From positions 558,001 to 622,000 of the forward strand of contig NZ_CBCSCO010000002.1 of NCBI RefSeq assembly GCF_965138505.1: a stretch of DNA of 64,000 bases, in the 5' to 3' direction. The notes beneath the pieces were generated by a model. That model worked only from the letters and a program-made list of their open reading frames with translations. It did not search any database and was not told where the DNA came from. Positions within the stretch are counted from its first letter, which is position 1. The number at the start of each line of letters is the position of its first letter. This DNA is from Litorimonas haliclonae. GTDB lineage: Bacteria > Pseudomonadota > Alphaproteobacteria > Caulobacterales > Maricaulaceae. The position numbers were made by a program, and so were the translations under genes. This document shows, in pieces, positions 51,858 to 61,025 of the stretch.

Positions 51858-52817
51858 TCACGGCGCGTTTTGAGTTGGGCTTTTAAAATGCGGAGCTTCG
51901 ACCGACTCGGACTGACTCATCAAGTGACTAGCAACTCTGCGAAAAACGTCTCCAATTTTTTGAAACTTTTCCGAAAGCGGCGAAGATGGCCGCCAGGACA
52001 GACTGATCTGACGATTAGCCAGAGGATGCTCTATCCGGCGCACAATTAATTGCGTGTCGCGCTTGGCCTCAGAAATTGCGTATAGGCTCGGCAGGACAGC
52101 AATACCGCCGCCCATTGAGGCCATTTGGCGAATAGCGTCCAAGCTGGTTCCCTGATATTCTTCGCTGGTGACAGCTCCGGCCTCGCCTGCCAGTCTCTCA
52201 ACGACATTTGAAAATTTTTGACTATTTCCGAGAGTAAGTAATTCCCGGCCTTTTAGGTCGGATAGGTTTATAGGGCCTCGTGAATGGGCGAGTTCGTCAT
52301 CGGGCGGCACACAAATATAGATATTTTCTTTTACCAGAAACAAGCTCTCCATATCAGGGTGATCCTCTGGTGTGGAAAGAATGATATCGAAACGCCCATC
52401 CTGAAGCCGGGTCTGAAGTACTTGCGTGGGTTCTTCGCGAACGGCGAGACGTAATTCAGGATAGCTGGTATGAAGTTCGCGGGTCGCGCGCGGCAAAAGA
52501 TAAGGGCCGATTGTGGGCAGCACCCCCAAGCGAACCCTACCGGCCAGGCGTCCGTCCGATTCTTGCGCCAAGACTTTCAACTCTTCGGTTTCTCGTAATA
52601 TCAGTCGGGCACGCTTGACGACCTCTTCGCCGACGGGGGTTATCATTGCCCCCTTTCGGCCGCGTTCCAAAAGCGCAATGCCCAAATGCTCCTCCATATC
52701 CTTTATCTGTGCGGAAAGGCTGGGTTGACTGACAAAACAGCGTTTGGCGGCGGCGCTGAACGATCCGGTCTCTACAATGGCGACGAGATATTCAAGTTGG
52801 CGGAGCGTCGGTTTCAT
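51858..52817 (-). CDS. OxyR-like LysR regulator lacking the redox cysteines
   Basis: A 319-residue LysR regulator very like OxyR in the N-terminal HTH (PTLRQLEYLVAIVETGSFSA, FVSQPSLSAQIKDMEEHLGI, TPVGEEVVKRARLIL) and effector domain (GVLPTIGPYLLPRATRELH, VLPSLYAISEA). The segment that holds the peroxide-sensing Cys pair in OxyR reads LLTLGNSQKFSNVVERL here, with no Cys, so it should not sense peroxide by the known mechanism. An OxyR-type site lies just downstream and a GTATAG-N9-CTATAC inverted repeat just upstream. Divergent from the flavin monooxygenase gene. Confidence 0.85.
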   Translation of the reverse strand: MKPTLRQLEYLVAIVETGSFSAAAKRCFVSQPSLSAQIKDMEEHLGIALLERGRKGAMITPVGEEVVKRARLILRETEELKVLAQESDGRLAGRVRLGVLPTIGPYLLPRATRELHTSYPELRLAVREEPTQVLQTRLQDGRFDIILSTPEDHPDMESLFLVKENIYICVPPDDELAHSRGPINLSDLKGRELLTLGNSQKFSNVVERLAGEAGAVTSEEYQGTSLDAIRQMASMGGGIAVLPSLYAISEAKRDTQLIVRRIEHPLANRQISLSWRPSSPLSEKFQKIGDVFRRVASHLMSQSESVEAPHFKSPTQNAP

Positions 52818-52826
52818 AACTTTCGT

Positions 52827-52847
52827 GTATAGAGTTTTAACCTATAC
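52827..52847. promoter_or_regulatory. inverted repeat GTATAG-N9-CTATAC, LysR-type operator
   Basis: A perfect 6-bp inverted repeat with T-N11-A form in the 118-bp space between the divergent LysR and monooxygenase genes, 10 bp before the LysR start. Typical place for autoregulation and control of the neighbour. Confidence 0.5.
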
Positions 52848-52935
52848 CCAAAGCCATAATGTGATGAAACAGGCTATACGGGCTGTCATGAGCCCAGCCC
52901 TTTGAACTTTGGGTGTCACCCCCCATATCAAGCTC

Positions 52936-53931
52936 ATGCAAAATTTTTCTCTCCTCGATCTCTCCCCCGTGCCCGAAGGCCATTCCACAGCAGAGGCGCT
53001 GTCCAACACCGTGGATCTGGCTAAGTTGGCGGACCGCACTGGCTATCATCGGTTCTGGTTGGCTGAACATCACAACATGCCCGGCATTGCCAGCGCGGCG
53101 ACGTCTGTCGTGATTGGTCATGTGGCGGCGGCCACCCAAAACATCCGGGTCGGCGCTGGCGGCATCATGTTGCCCAATCATGCGCCCCTCATGGTCGCGG
53201 AGCAATTTGGTACGCTCGCCACCTTGTTCCCGGGTCGTATAGATCTCGGCCTTGGCCGCGCTCCCGGTACCGATATGACAACCACGCGGGCGCTTCGCCG
53301 AAACACCGGCGCGAATGACCGTTTCCCGCAAGACGTGCAGGAGCTTTTGCATTATTTCGGCGACGCGCAGTCAGGGCAGGCCGTTCGCGCCATTCCGGGC
53401 GAGGGGACGCAAGTGCCGATCTGGATTCTCGGCTCAAGCCTTTACGGGGCGCAGCTCGCGGCGCATTTCGGTCTGCCCTATGCCTTCGCGTCGCATTTTG
53501 CGCCGGCCATGTTGGAGCAGGCTTTGCAGACATATCGCGAAACCTTCCAACCGTCTGAGTATCTGGATAAGCCTCATTTCATGCTTGCCGCCGGAGTCTG
53601 TGTCGCAGATACGGATGAAGAGGCCAATTATTTGCGGTCCTCTCAGAAACTCGCTTTTGCCAAATTACGGTCAGGAAATCCCGGCAAATTGCCTAAGCCC
53701 AGCCGCGATATAGACGCCCAAATTCCCGCTGAGATGCAGGCACAAATCGCGCATGCTATGTCATGTTCGGCGGTCGGTTCGCCGGAGACTGTAGAGAGCC
53801 AGCTTCGAGGCTTGATAGATAGATATGCGCCTGACGAAATTATTATTACCGGGATGATCCATGATCACCAGGCGCGGATGAAGTCATTCGAAACAGCTGC
53901 TGAAATCTTAAAAGGATTACGCGAAGCGTAG
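52936..53931 (+). CDS. LLM-class flavin-dependent oxidoreductase
   Basis: A 331-residue bacterial-luciferase-like monooxygenase. LDLSPVPEGHSTAEALSNTV, FWLAEHHNMPGIASAATSV and RVGAGGIMLPNHAPLMVAEQ are the conserved barrel strands, and GRIDLGLGRAPGTD the flavin-binding region, of the MsnO8-like group. The ATG at 52936 is used (a GTG at 52909 is possible). It uses reduced FMN from a partner reductase not seen here. Divergent from the OxyR-like regulator, which probably controls it. Substrate unknown. Confidence 0.88.
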   Translation: MQNFSLLDLSPVPEGHSTAEALSNTVDLAKLADRTGYHRFWLAEHHNMPGIASAATSVVIGHVAAATQNIRVGAGGIMLPNHAPLMVAEQFGTLATLFPGRIDLGLGRAPGTDMTTTRALRRNTGANDRFPQDVQELLHYFGDAQSGQAVRAIPGEGTQVPIWILGSSLYGAQLAAHFGLPYAFASHFAPAMLEQALQTYRETFQPSEYLDKPHFMLAAGVCVADTDEEANYLRSSQKLAFAKLRSGNPGKLPKPSRDIDAQIPAEMQAQIAHAMSCSAVGSPETVESQLRGLIDRYAPDEIIITGMIHDHQARMKSFETAAEILKGLREA

Positions 53932-53967
53932 ATCTGCGCCTAACGTCTTATTTTAAGAACAAGGCAT

Positions 53968-53993
53968 AAAAAAAGGTAGCGATGAACGCTACC
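53968..53993 (-). terminator. intrinsic terminator of the second TonB receptor
   Basis: GGTAGCG-TTCAT-CGCTACC then T7 on the minus strand, 46 bp after the receptor stop. Confidence 0.85.
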
Positions 53994-54038
53994 TCTTAGA
54001 GTCAAGCTAGGGAAAGTTAGCTTTTGACTCGAGAGCCT

Positions 54039-56309
54039 TTAATAATCGAAGTTTAGCTCGACCCCGACCTGACGTCCGCGGCTGAGGGGCGCAAATGTTC
54101 CGCCGAGCGGGACGCCGCCGAGGGCTGCTGGCAACTGTGTGTCATTGCCGTGCTGCACGTCATTGGTCAGGTTCTTCCCGTAAATCGTGAAAGATACGTT
54201 CTCGCTCCCCAATCCAAATGTCAGGCTACCGTCAACACGGTCAGCCGGGTTTAAGATACCGAGATTGCTATCCGTATAGGCGGCTCCGTCTCTGTGCGCG
54301 TAATTCACATTTAACGTGGTCTCACCCAAGGCCGGAATTGTTGTAGAATAAATAAATCCGGCATTGGCTGTCCAAGGAGCCAGCCGGGCCAGGTCCAAAT
54401 CCTCGTCTGCACCATCAATGACGCCGTCGCTGTTCAAATCAAAAATCACAGACGTATAATCACCGTCTGTATAACCAACAGACCCCGTAAGGACGAGACT
54501 GTCCGTAACCGGATAAGTGGCTTCTAATTCGAAACCACGAATATCAGCGTCGGCTACGTTTCGGATAACCTGCACAACGCCGGTTGTTGGGTCTGACAAG
54601 TTGATTTCGCGCTGAAGGTCTTTGGCCTTGTTAAAGAAGGCCGCGCCGTTGAACCGCGCGCCCAAAATAGGTTCTGATTTGAAGCCAAGTTCGAAGGAAT
54701 CGATTTGTTCGTCTTGGAAAGGGCCGGGGCCAAAATTGACAGTGTCAGCCGCTGTGTTCCGGAAGTTATATCCGCCTGCCCGGAAAGAGCGTGACCAATG
54801 ACCGTAAACCCGAAGGTCTTCATTCACTTCATATCCAAAACCGACTTTAGGAGACCAGTTGGATGTTTCAAATGTATCGTTAAAGTCGAAACCACATTCT
54901 CTGGAAGAGCGCGTATCGCCCGGGACCACTATACAGGGAGAGTTGACGTTTGCCACGAGGGACGCGATTTGAACGTCCTTTCGTTCATCTGAATAGCGGA
55001 TGCCGGCGTTGAGACTCAGCTTGTCAGTCACATCATATTCGCCAGCAGCAAAGACGCCAATAGTTTCAGAGTCCTGAAAGCCGCCGCCGTCTTGGGTCAA
55101 AGCAGGTCTTACGCCGCCTGTTGCAACGCCTAAGAGGTCACGCTGTTCGCCGTAAAAAAGGTCTTGGGTGAAGTAGAACAACCCGGTGGTGAAATCGAGC
55201 CTGTCGTCTAGGAAGCGGCCATTATAGCGAATCTCATTAGAAAATTGTTCTTGGTCCGTTGCGAAATTAGCGTGGAAGAAATAACCGGGGGAGGCGTCAA
55301 TATCGCTTCGTCCAAACTGAGTGTAGCTTCTATAGCCAAAGATATTTGTTATCGTGCCATTACCAAACCCGACATCCAAATCCGCCCGGGCGCTGAACTG
55401 ATCCCATTCAGCATCGTTCGAGCCTTCTTCATCAATCGAGAAGTTAAAGGTTTCGCGGTCAAAATTCGCGACTTGGCCATCAATACCGGACCCGTTTGTA
55501 TGGCTTTGACCTGACGGGCCATCGCCTTTCGTGTCGCCCATTTCATATTTTAAAAGCAATTCGAAATTGTTGCCGGGTGTAAACTTGGCGCCTGTCCGTA
55601 TCAGAGTTGTTTCGGATTTGCCGTGATTTTCGCCGTTGAAGGAGTTTTCAAACCAGCCCTTGTCATTGTTATGATAAACGCCGAGTTTCACGGATAGTAA
55701 GTCTTCGACGACGGAGCCCGACATTGTGCCGGAGGCAAAGTAATTTCCGCCTGTGCCGCGAAGGCCGGATTCAGCGGCAATCTTACCTTTAAAAGAGAAT
55801 TCTTCCGTTGGATCGCCAGTGTTTATAAGGACGGCGCCGCCTGTCACATTGCGTCCGAATAAGACGCCCTGCGGTCCGCGCAGGGTTTCAATGGATTGAA
55901 GATCAAATGTGTCTAGAACAACACCGGCATTAATACCGAGATAGACGCCGTCAACGAAAACGCCCACGGCCGGGTCGATCGAAGGAATAGAAGAGTTTAC
56001 GCCAAGTCCGCGGATGGAAAAGTTGGCCGTGCCCTTCGCTGTGGCTACATCATCGAGCGCCACATTCGGCATTTTGAAGCTCAGGCTGGAAATATCCCGG
56101 ACTTGCAAAGCGTCAAGTTGGTCTTCTCCGAAAGCCGTAATAGCTACGGATGTGTCCTGCACATTTTCTCCGCCAGCCTTCTTGGTGGCTGTGACGATGA
56201 TTTCGTCCGTCAGGACGCTGGAAGCTTGAGCGTAGGCATTGGCTGGCATTAAGGCGGCCGCAGCAATGAGTGAAACGGCAGACACATTTGTAGTGAAAAA
56301 AGCGCGCAT
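54039..56309 (-). CDS. TonB-dependent receptor
   Basis: A 756-residue outer-membrane receptor of the large sphingomonad/caulobacter-type family. Signal peptide to about residue 27 (NAYAQA), TonB box TDEIIVTATKK, plug with GLGVNSSIPSIDPAVGVFVD, GVYLGINAG and the LRGPQGVLFGRNVTGGAVLI motif, then 22-strand barrel ending in QVGVELNFDY. This group usually imports organic nutrients rather than iron. A divergent LysR gene and a secreted hydrolase follow, suggesting a regulated scavenging system. Ligand unknown. Confidence 0.9.
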   Translation of the reverse strand: MRAFFTTNVSAVSLIAAAALMPANAYAQASSVLTDEIIVTATKKAGGENVQDTSVAITAFGEDQLDALQVRDISSLSFKMPNVALDDVATAKGTANFSIRGLGVNSSIPSIDPAVGVFVDGVYLGINAGVVLDTFDLQSIETLRGPQGVLFGRNVTGGAVLINTGDPTEEFSFKGKIAAESGLRGTGGNYFASGTMSGSVVEDLLSVKLGVYHNNDKGWFENSFNGENHGKSETTLIRTGAKFTPGNNFELLLKYEMGDTKGDGPSGQSHTNGSGIDGQVANFDRETFNFSIDEEGSNDAEWDQFSARADLDVGFGNGTITNIFGYRSYTQFGRSDIDASPGYFFHANFATDQEQFSNEIRYNGRFLDDRLDFTTGLFYFTQDLFYGEQRDLLGVATGGVRPALTQDGGGFQDSETIGVFAAGEYDVTDKLSLNAGIRYSDERKDVQIASLVANVNSPCIVVPGDTRSSRECGFDFNDTFETSNWSPKVGFGYEVNEDLRVYGHWSRSFRAGGYNFRNTAADTVNFGPGPFQDEQIDSFELGFKSEPILGARFNGAAFFNKAKDLQREINLSDPTTGVVQVIRNVADADIRGFELEATYPVTDSLVLTGSVGYTDGDYTSVIFDLNSDGVIDGADEDLDLARLAPWTANAGFIYSTTIPALGETTLNVNYAHRDGAAYTDSNLGILNPADRVDGSLTFGLGSENVSFTIYGKNLTNDVQHGNDTQLPAALGGVPLGGTFAPLSRGRQVGVELNFDY

Positions 56310-56407
56310 ATAGATTTCCCCGAAATTATAATTTCATTTTATATTTCATCTTCGCGGCTTTGGAGTCGGGTTACAAATATATTTATTATTGTTACTTCCT
56401 CTAAAAT

Positions 56408-57355
56408 ATGTATTTATGGGAGATGCTTAAATTTGACCATATCCGGCATTTTATCGCGACCGCCGAGACCGGGAGCATTAAAGACGCTGCCGAGAAAATC
56501 CGAATTTCTCCAACCTCTATCCGTCATTCCATAGAGAAATTGGAAACTGGATTGAACGCTACGCTCTTTGTAAGACGTCCCTCCGAAGGTGTTTCGCTGA
56601 CTAATGACGGATATCGCCTGCTGGAGCGGACAACGCATTTAATAAGCGATGTCGAAGATATTGAATCACTATTTATAACCTCCAAGAGAAAGCTTCGGGG
56701 CAATCTCATTATCGGCTGCCAAGAGGGGCTGACTTGGTCTCTCGTTCCGCGCGCCATCGAGTTGATGAACCAGGCGCACCCCGATGTGAATATTTCGGTT
56801 AAAACGGTCTGGATGGAAACGCAGTTTGAAACGCTTGAGAAGGCTGAGGTCGACGTGCTCCTGACCTTCACTTTGGACGAAGTCAAAGACAAGAGATATC
56901 AGGCAAATGTGCTCTGCCGCCCGCAAGCCTGCGCAATGATGCGGAAAGGTCACGACCTTGATAATGGAAAGCCTGTGAAGCTCTCAGACCTCGCCAATTA
57001 TCCTCACATCTTCATTCAGGACGGTCCGGCGATGACTCTGTTTTCAGGGATGTATCAAAAAGTGGGTCTGGAGCCCGTCATATATATGTATAGTAATATC
57101 AGCACCGGCGCTCAGTCCGTTGTCGGCCGGACGGACGCTATCTCTTTGCGCATACTTCGCCCTGCCATTGGTCTCACGCCTCTGGGGGACGGGATGGTTG
57201 TGCCGATGATAAAAGATAAAGTCCAAAAGCCCTGGCTTGTCGCTATGACCAACAAGATAAAGCGTCCTTTAGCGCTCGATAAAAGAACCGAATTTATCAA
57301 TATCTGCCACCAGCTGTTCGATGGCGGCCAGATGAAAAAACATATTTATTATTAA
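56408..57355 (+). CDS. LysR-family transcriptional regulator
   Basis: A 315-residue regulator. The HTH spans residues 9-70 (DHIRHFIATAETGSIKDAAE, ISPTSIRHSIEKLETGLNAT), and an effector-binding domain follows (GNLIIGCQEGLTWSLVPRAI, VDVLLTFTLDE). A start at ATG 56423 would remove only five residues. It is divergent from the TonB receptor (98 bp apart) and just before the hydrolase gene on the other strand, so these are its likely targets. Inducer unknown. Confidence 0.88.
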   Translation: MYLWEMLKFDHIRHFIATAETGSIKDAAEKIRISPTSIRHSIEKLETGLNATLFVRRPSEGVSLTNDGYRLLERTTHLISDVEDIESLFITSKRKLRGNLIIGCQEGLTWSLVPRAIELMNQAHPDVNISVKTVWMETQFETLEKAEVDVLLTFTLDEVKDKRYQANVLCRPQACAMMRKGHDLDNGKPVKLSDLANYPHIFIQDGPAMTLFSGMYQKVGLEPVIYMYSNISTGAQSVVGRTDAISLRILRPAIGLTPLGDGMVVPMIKDKVQKPWLVAMTNKIKRPLALDKRTEFINICHQLFDGGQMKKHIYY

Positions 57356-57379
57356 TTACGGGCCAAGCCCTGCGCAGTT

Positions 57380-58411
57380 TTACGGCTCCGCTAAGTAGTC
57401 CTGAAGCGCGGCGATAAATGCTTCATAATCCTCTAAATGCGGGAGGTGTCCAATGCTCGGAAATTCTACCAGTTTCGAGTTCGGAATGCGCTCGGCTGCC
57501 TGTTTGCCGAGGCGGTCGTAACGGCCAAGTTCCTGGCGCTCCGTCTCGCTCACCAAGTCCTTATTCAGGGCAGAACGATCGCGCGTGCCAATTAAAAGCA
57601 GCGTCGGCATTTCGAGCTTGTCCAAATCTTGAACGACCGGTTGGCTATAAATCATATCATATTGCAGAGCGCTGATGCGGGCGAGGCGAGGGTAATCCGG
57701 ACTCCGGAGCGGCGCGGCAAAGACGTCCAGGCTTCGGTCAAATTTATCTGACCATTTCCCGTCATAGTAGCTATCGCGCATATAGGATTTCATCTTGTCG
57801 CGCGTCATATCGAGATTGCGCGATTCCCACTCTTCCACGGTGCGGTAGGGTGTGAGCGCTTGGTAATCCTCAAGCCCTAGCGGATTAAGCAATATCAACG
57901 CTTCTACCCGCTCCGGAAAGCTGAGCGCCATACGGGTTGCCAAAACGCCGCCAGTGGAATGGCCCAGAATCGTGGCCGTTTGGACCTCCAGATGATTCAG
58001 TAATTCAAAAGTTTGCGACCCGAGGCGCTGGAAACTAAACGGCCCCATCGGCTTGCTGCTTTTGCCCCACCCGATGTGATCAGGAATAATGACCCGGTGG
58101 CCCGACGCGGCAAGGTCGCGCGCCGTCTGGCCCCAATAATCCCCTGTGAAGTTTTTACCGTGCAAAAGGACAATGGTTCGTCCGCTGGCCTCCGCGGTGG
58201 GGGCGACATCCTGATAAGACATGACGAGCGGGCGCCCCGCATCATCCGTCCCGTCCAGTTCCAAGCTCTGGCTCGGATAGGCATAATCTATAGATTCCAG
58301 ATTTATTCCGGTGACGGAGGGAGTGGATGTCTCCTGAGCCCCCGCTGTCGCGCAAAGAGCAGACGCTAAGAATAGGGTTCCGGCGAAGATAATAGATTTG
58401 AATGAGGTCAT
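57380..58411 (-). CDS. secreted alpha/beta hydrolase
   Basis: A 343-residue exported hydrolase (signal peptide SIIFAGTLFLASALCATAGA). The fold markers are IVLLHGKNFTGDYW (oxyanion region), the nucleophile elbow LGHSTGGVLATRMAL with Ser in GHSTG, an Asp in LLIGTRDRSALN, and the catalytic His in IGHLPHLEDYEAF. An esterase or lactonase acting in the periplasm is likely. Convergent with the LysR gene; the TonB receptor beyond it could import its product. Confidence 0.88.
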   Translation of the reverse strand: MTSFKSIIFAGTLFLASALCATAGAQETSTPSVTGINLESIDYAYPSQSLELDGTDDAGRPLVMSYQDVAPTAEASGRTIVLLHGKNFTGDYWGQTARDLAASGHRVIIPDHIGWGKSSKPMGPFSFQRLGSQTFELLNHLEVQTATILGHSTGGVLATRMALSFPERVEALILLNPLGLEDYQALTPYRTVEEWESRNLDMTRDKMKSYMRDSYYDGKWSDKFDRSLDVFAAPLRSPDYPRLARISALQYDMIYSQPVVQDLDKLEMPTLLLIGTRDRSALNKDLVSETERQELGRYDRLGKQAAERIPNSKLVEFPSIGHLPHLEDYEAFIAALQDYLAEP

Positions 58412-58510
58412 AATATCGAGTTCTCAAGGTTTAGACGGCGGGGGAAATAAATCTTTCACGACTTGCAAAGCCTCTCGTCGTTATTTGTTCCCATTAACCG
58501 ACACGGGTAT

Positions 58511-60301
58511 CTAGATCGTTTCCGTCCACCTCTTGCTGAGCAGCGCGGCAGAATTAATTATGCCGACCATGCAGTAAGTTTGCGGGAAATTACCCCAAAG
58601 TTCGCCGGTCTCTGTGTCGACATCCTCAGAGAGAAGACCGAGATGGTTGCGGGTGGAGAGGATGTTTTCGAACAGGCGGCGGGCCTCGTCTTTGCGACCA
58701 ATGCGCGAGAGCGCGTCGATATACCAAAAGGTACAGGCCGTGAAGGCGGTCTCGGGCCGACCGAAGTCATCCTCAACTTTATAGCGGTAAATGTGATCGC
58801 CTTCGCGGAGTTCCGCCTCGATGGCTTCGACAGTGCCGACATATCGCGGATCTTGCGCGGAGATAAATCCGATTTCCGCCATGAGCAGGACAGAGGCGTC
58901 GAGCGCTTCCCCGCCGAACGCGGCGGTGAAGGCGTTGCGCTCTTCACTCCAGGCTTCGGCAAGGATTTTTTGGTGGATGAGGCCCGCACGTTCTTCCCAA
59001 TAAGTTTCGCGGTCAGTCTGCCCCAAATGCGCAGCGATTCGGGAAAGCCGGTCACAGGCCGCCCAGCACATAATGGCGGAAGAGGTGTGAACCTGCGCAA
59101 TGGTCCGAAACTCCCAGATCCCTGCATCGGGCTGATCGTGCATGGCATAGGCGCGTTCGCCCACAGGTTCGAGGGCTTTGAACTCGGCGAGGCCGGGATT
59201 ATTTAAAAGGCGTTTGTCGAAAAAGCTCTGCGCGACGCCAAGGACAATTTGTCCGTATACGTCATGCTGAATGTGTTCCGCTGCCTGATTTCCCACGCGC
59301 ACCGGGCCCATATTGCTATAGCCCGGCAGAGCTTCGGCGATGGTCTCGGTGAGGTTTTCTTCCAGGCTGATGCCGTAAACGGGCTGGATATGGCCGCCTT
59401 TGGAATGGGAGACGATATTTCTCACCCAGCGCATATAATGTTCGAGCGTTTCCATTTCGGACAAGCGGTTCAGGGCCGTCACCGAGAAATAGGCGTCCCG
59501 AATCCAGCAATAACGGTAATCCCAATTTCGCTGGGACCCGGAGTGTTCCGGGATAGAGGTCGTCAGCGCGGCAACAATGCCGCCGGTCTCCTCGAATACG
59601 CAGAGTTTGAGCGTGATGGCTGCGCGAATAACCGCGTCCTGCCATTCAATCGGGATAGCCAGGCTGCGCGACCAGCGATACCAGTAGCTCGCCGTGCGGC
59701 GGTACCAATCATCTGCCAGAGCATGGACGCTATCGGCCAGCGCTTCGTCGGCGTTGAGGATAAAGGTTACATCATTGTCGAGCAGAAATTGGGTCCCGTT
59801 CATAACATAGGAAACGGGGGCGTCTGTGGTAATACGAAAACGGGTGTCCTCGGATTCATAGCGGATATGATTGACCCCGCGCTTGGGTTTAATCTTTGTT
59901 TTCCCCCATTCAGCCTCGACAGATAACGTGATGGCAATTTTGGGCTCACCCGCAATGACATGAAACTGCCGCACGACGGCGGCGGGACGGAAGGTACGTC
60001 CGTTTTTGTCAAAGCGAGGCGAAAAATCGACAATTTCCAATATGCTGCCGTCTTTCGCTTCGAGGCGGGTACGGAGAATTGCCGTGTTTTTCTCGTAACT
60101 TTGGCTGTGCTTTTCCAGACCTTCCATCCAGACACCGAACGTGCCGCCGCCATTCATCAGGCTATTAAAGACGGGTTCGCCGTCCAGACGCGGCAGGCAA
60201 AGCCAGCGGTAAGCCCCGCGTCTGTCTATCAGTCCGGCGACCGTGCCGTTGCCGACAATGCCCAGATCCAGACCTTGTTCTGTTTTATTTTTCTGCGTCA
60301 T
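58511..60301 (-). CDS. glycoside hydrolase family 15 protein
   Basis: A 596-residue enzyme of the glucoamylase/trehalase family. The N-terminal sandwich domain has YRWLCLPRLDGEPVFNSLM; the (alpha/alpha)6 barrel has RYCWIRDAYFSVTALNRL, GIWEFRTIAQVHTSSAIMCW with the general acid Glu, and LLSEDVDTETGELWGNFPQT with the base Glu. It overlaps otsB by 17 bp on the minus strand, so it belongs to the trehalose operon; with otsA/otsB making trehalose, it may act as a trehalase or turn over a related glucan. Confidence 0.85.
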   Translation of the reverse strand: MTQKNKTEQGLDLGIVGNGTVAGLIDRRGAYRWLCLPRLDGEPVFNSLMNGGGTFGVWMEGLEKHSQSYEKNTAILRTRLEAKDGSILEIVDFSPRFDKNGRTFRPAAVVRQFHVIAGEPKIAITLSVEAEWGKTKIKPKRGVNHIRYESEDTRFRITTDAPVSYVMNGTQFLLDNDVTFILNADEALADSVHALADDWYRRTASYWYRWSRSLAIPIEWQDAVIRAAITLKLCVFEETGGIVAALTTSIPEHSGSQRNWDYRYCWIRDAYFSVTALNRLSEMETLEHYMRWVRNIVSHSKGGHIQPVYGISLEENLTETIAEALPGYSNMGPVRVGNQAAEHIQHDVYGQIVLGVAQSFFDKRLLNNPGLAEFKALEPVGERAYAMHDQPDAGIWEFRTIAQVHTSSAIMCWAACDRLSRIAAHLGQTDRETYWEERAGLIHQKILAEAWSEERNAFTAAFGGEALDASVLLMAEIGFISAQDPRYVGTVEAIEAELREGDHIYRYKVEDDFGRPETAFTACTFWYIDALSRIGRKDEARRLFENILSTRNHLGLLSEDVDTETGELWGNFPQTYCMVGIINSAALLSKRWTETI

Positions 60302-61025
60302 GAAACTCTTTCAAATATATATGGACGGCGGCCACATTCGGCAGGCGATATTTCGCGGAGGTATCTTCCTCCCCGACTTTTATCGACATTCCGCCGAGTT
60401 CATTTACGACTTTGAACGCGTCTTCGTCGGTCGTGTCATCCCCAATCATGACCGGCCGGCGTCCATGGAAAGGGGAGGTGTTCATGGCTTTGCGTAGACA
60501 TTCGCCTTTATTGGCGCCTTTTGGTTTGATCTCGAAGATACATTTTCCTTCTTGCAGATTATAATCGGGGAAATTGGCAGCGAGCAAAGGAAGCTTTTCC
60601 CTGAGGGCGGTCTCCGCGTTAGGCGCCTTTCGGTAATGAAGTGCCACGACTGGCCCTTTGGTTTCTATTTCAACGCCTCTAAGTGTTTCGGTCAGAGCGG
60701 TAAGCCCCTTCATAAAATCATTGGGTAAGAAAGTCGTAGGGGCTTTGGCCTGTTTTCCTGGGTGGGCAGAATAAAGCCCGTGATTACCAAATCGCCAGAC
60801 TTCCTTCGGAACGCGCCCGGAGAGGTCCTGTAATCCCCTGCCAGATATCAGGGCGACAGCGCCGCCGAGTATCCGCGACAAGTTCAGAATTATTTCTGCG
60901 CCGCCTTCGGGCAGGGCGACTTTATCTGCCTCTTCCTGAATAGGGGCGAGCGTTCCGTCAAAGTCGAGGAACACGGCGTCTTGCGAGGAAAGGGGCTTAG
61001 GATAGGATGTCAAAACAGAATCCAA
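60285..61025 (-). CDS. otsB: trehalose-6-phosphate phosphatase
   Basis: A 246-residue HAD phosphatase that releases trehalose. Motif I FLDFDGTLAPI, motif II ALISGRGLQDL, and motif IV IGDDTTDEDAFK are present, and GNHGLYSAHPG and EIKPKGANKGECLR are typical of OtsB. TTG start at 61025, with no gap to the otsA stop. Its last 17 bp overlap the GH15 start. Confidence 0.94.
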   Translation of the reverse strand: MDSVLTSYPKPLSSQDAVFLDFDGTLAPIQEEADKVALPEGGAEIILNLSRILGGAVALISGRGLQDLSGRVPKEVWRFGNHGLYSAHPGKQAKAPTTFLPNDFMKGLTALTETLRGVEIETKGPVVALHYRKAPNAETALREKLPLLAANFPDYNLQEGKCIFEIKPKGANKGECLRKAMNTSPFHGRRPVMIGDDTTDEDAFKVVNELGGMSIKVGEEDTSAKYRLPNVAAVHIYLKEFHDAEK

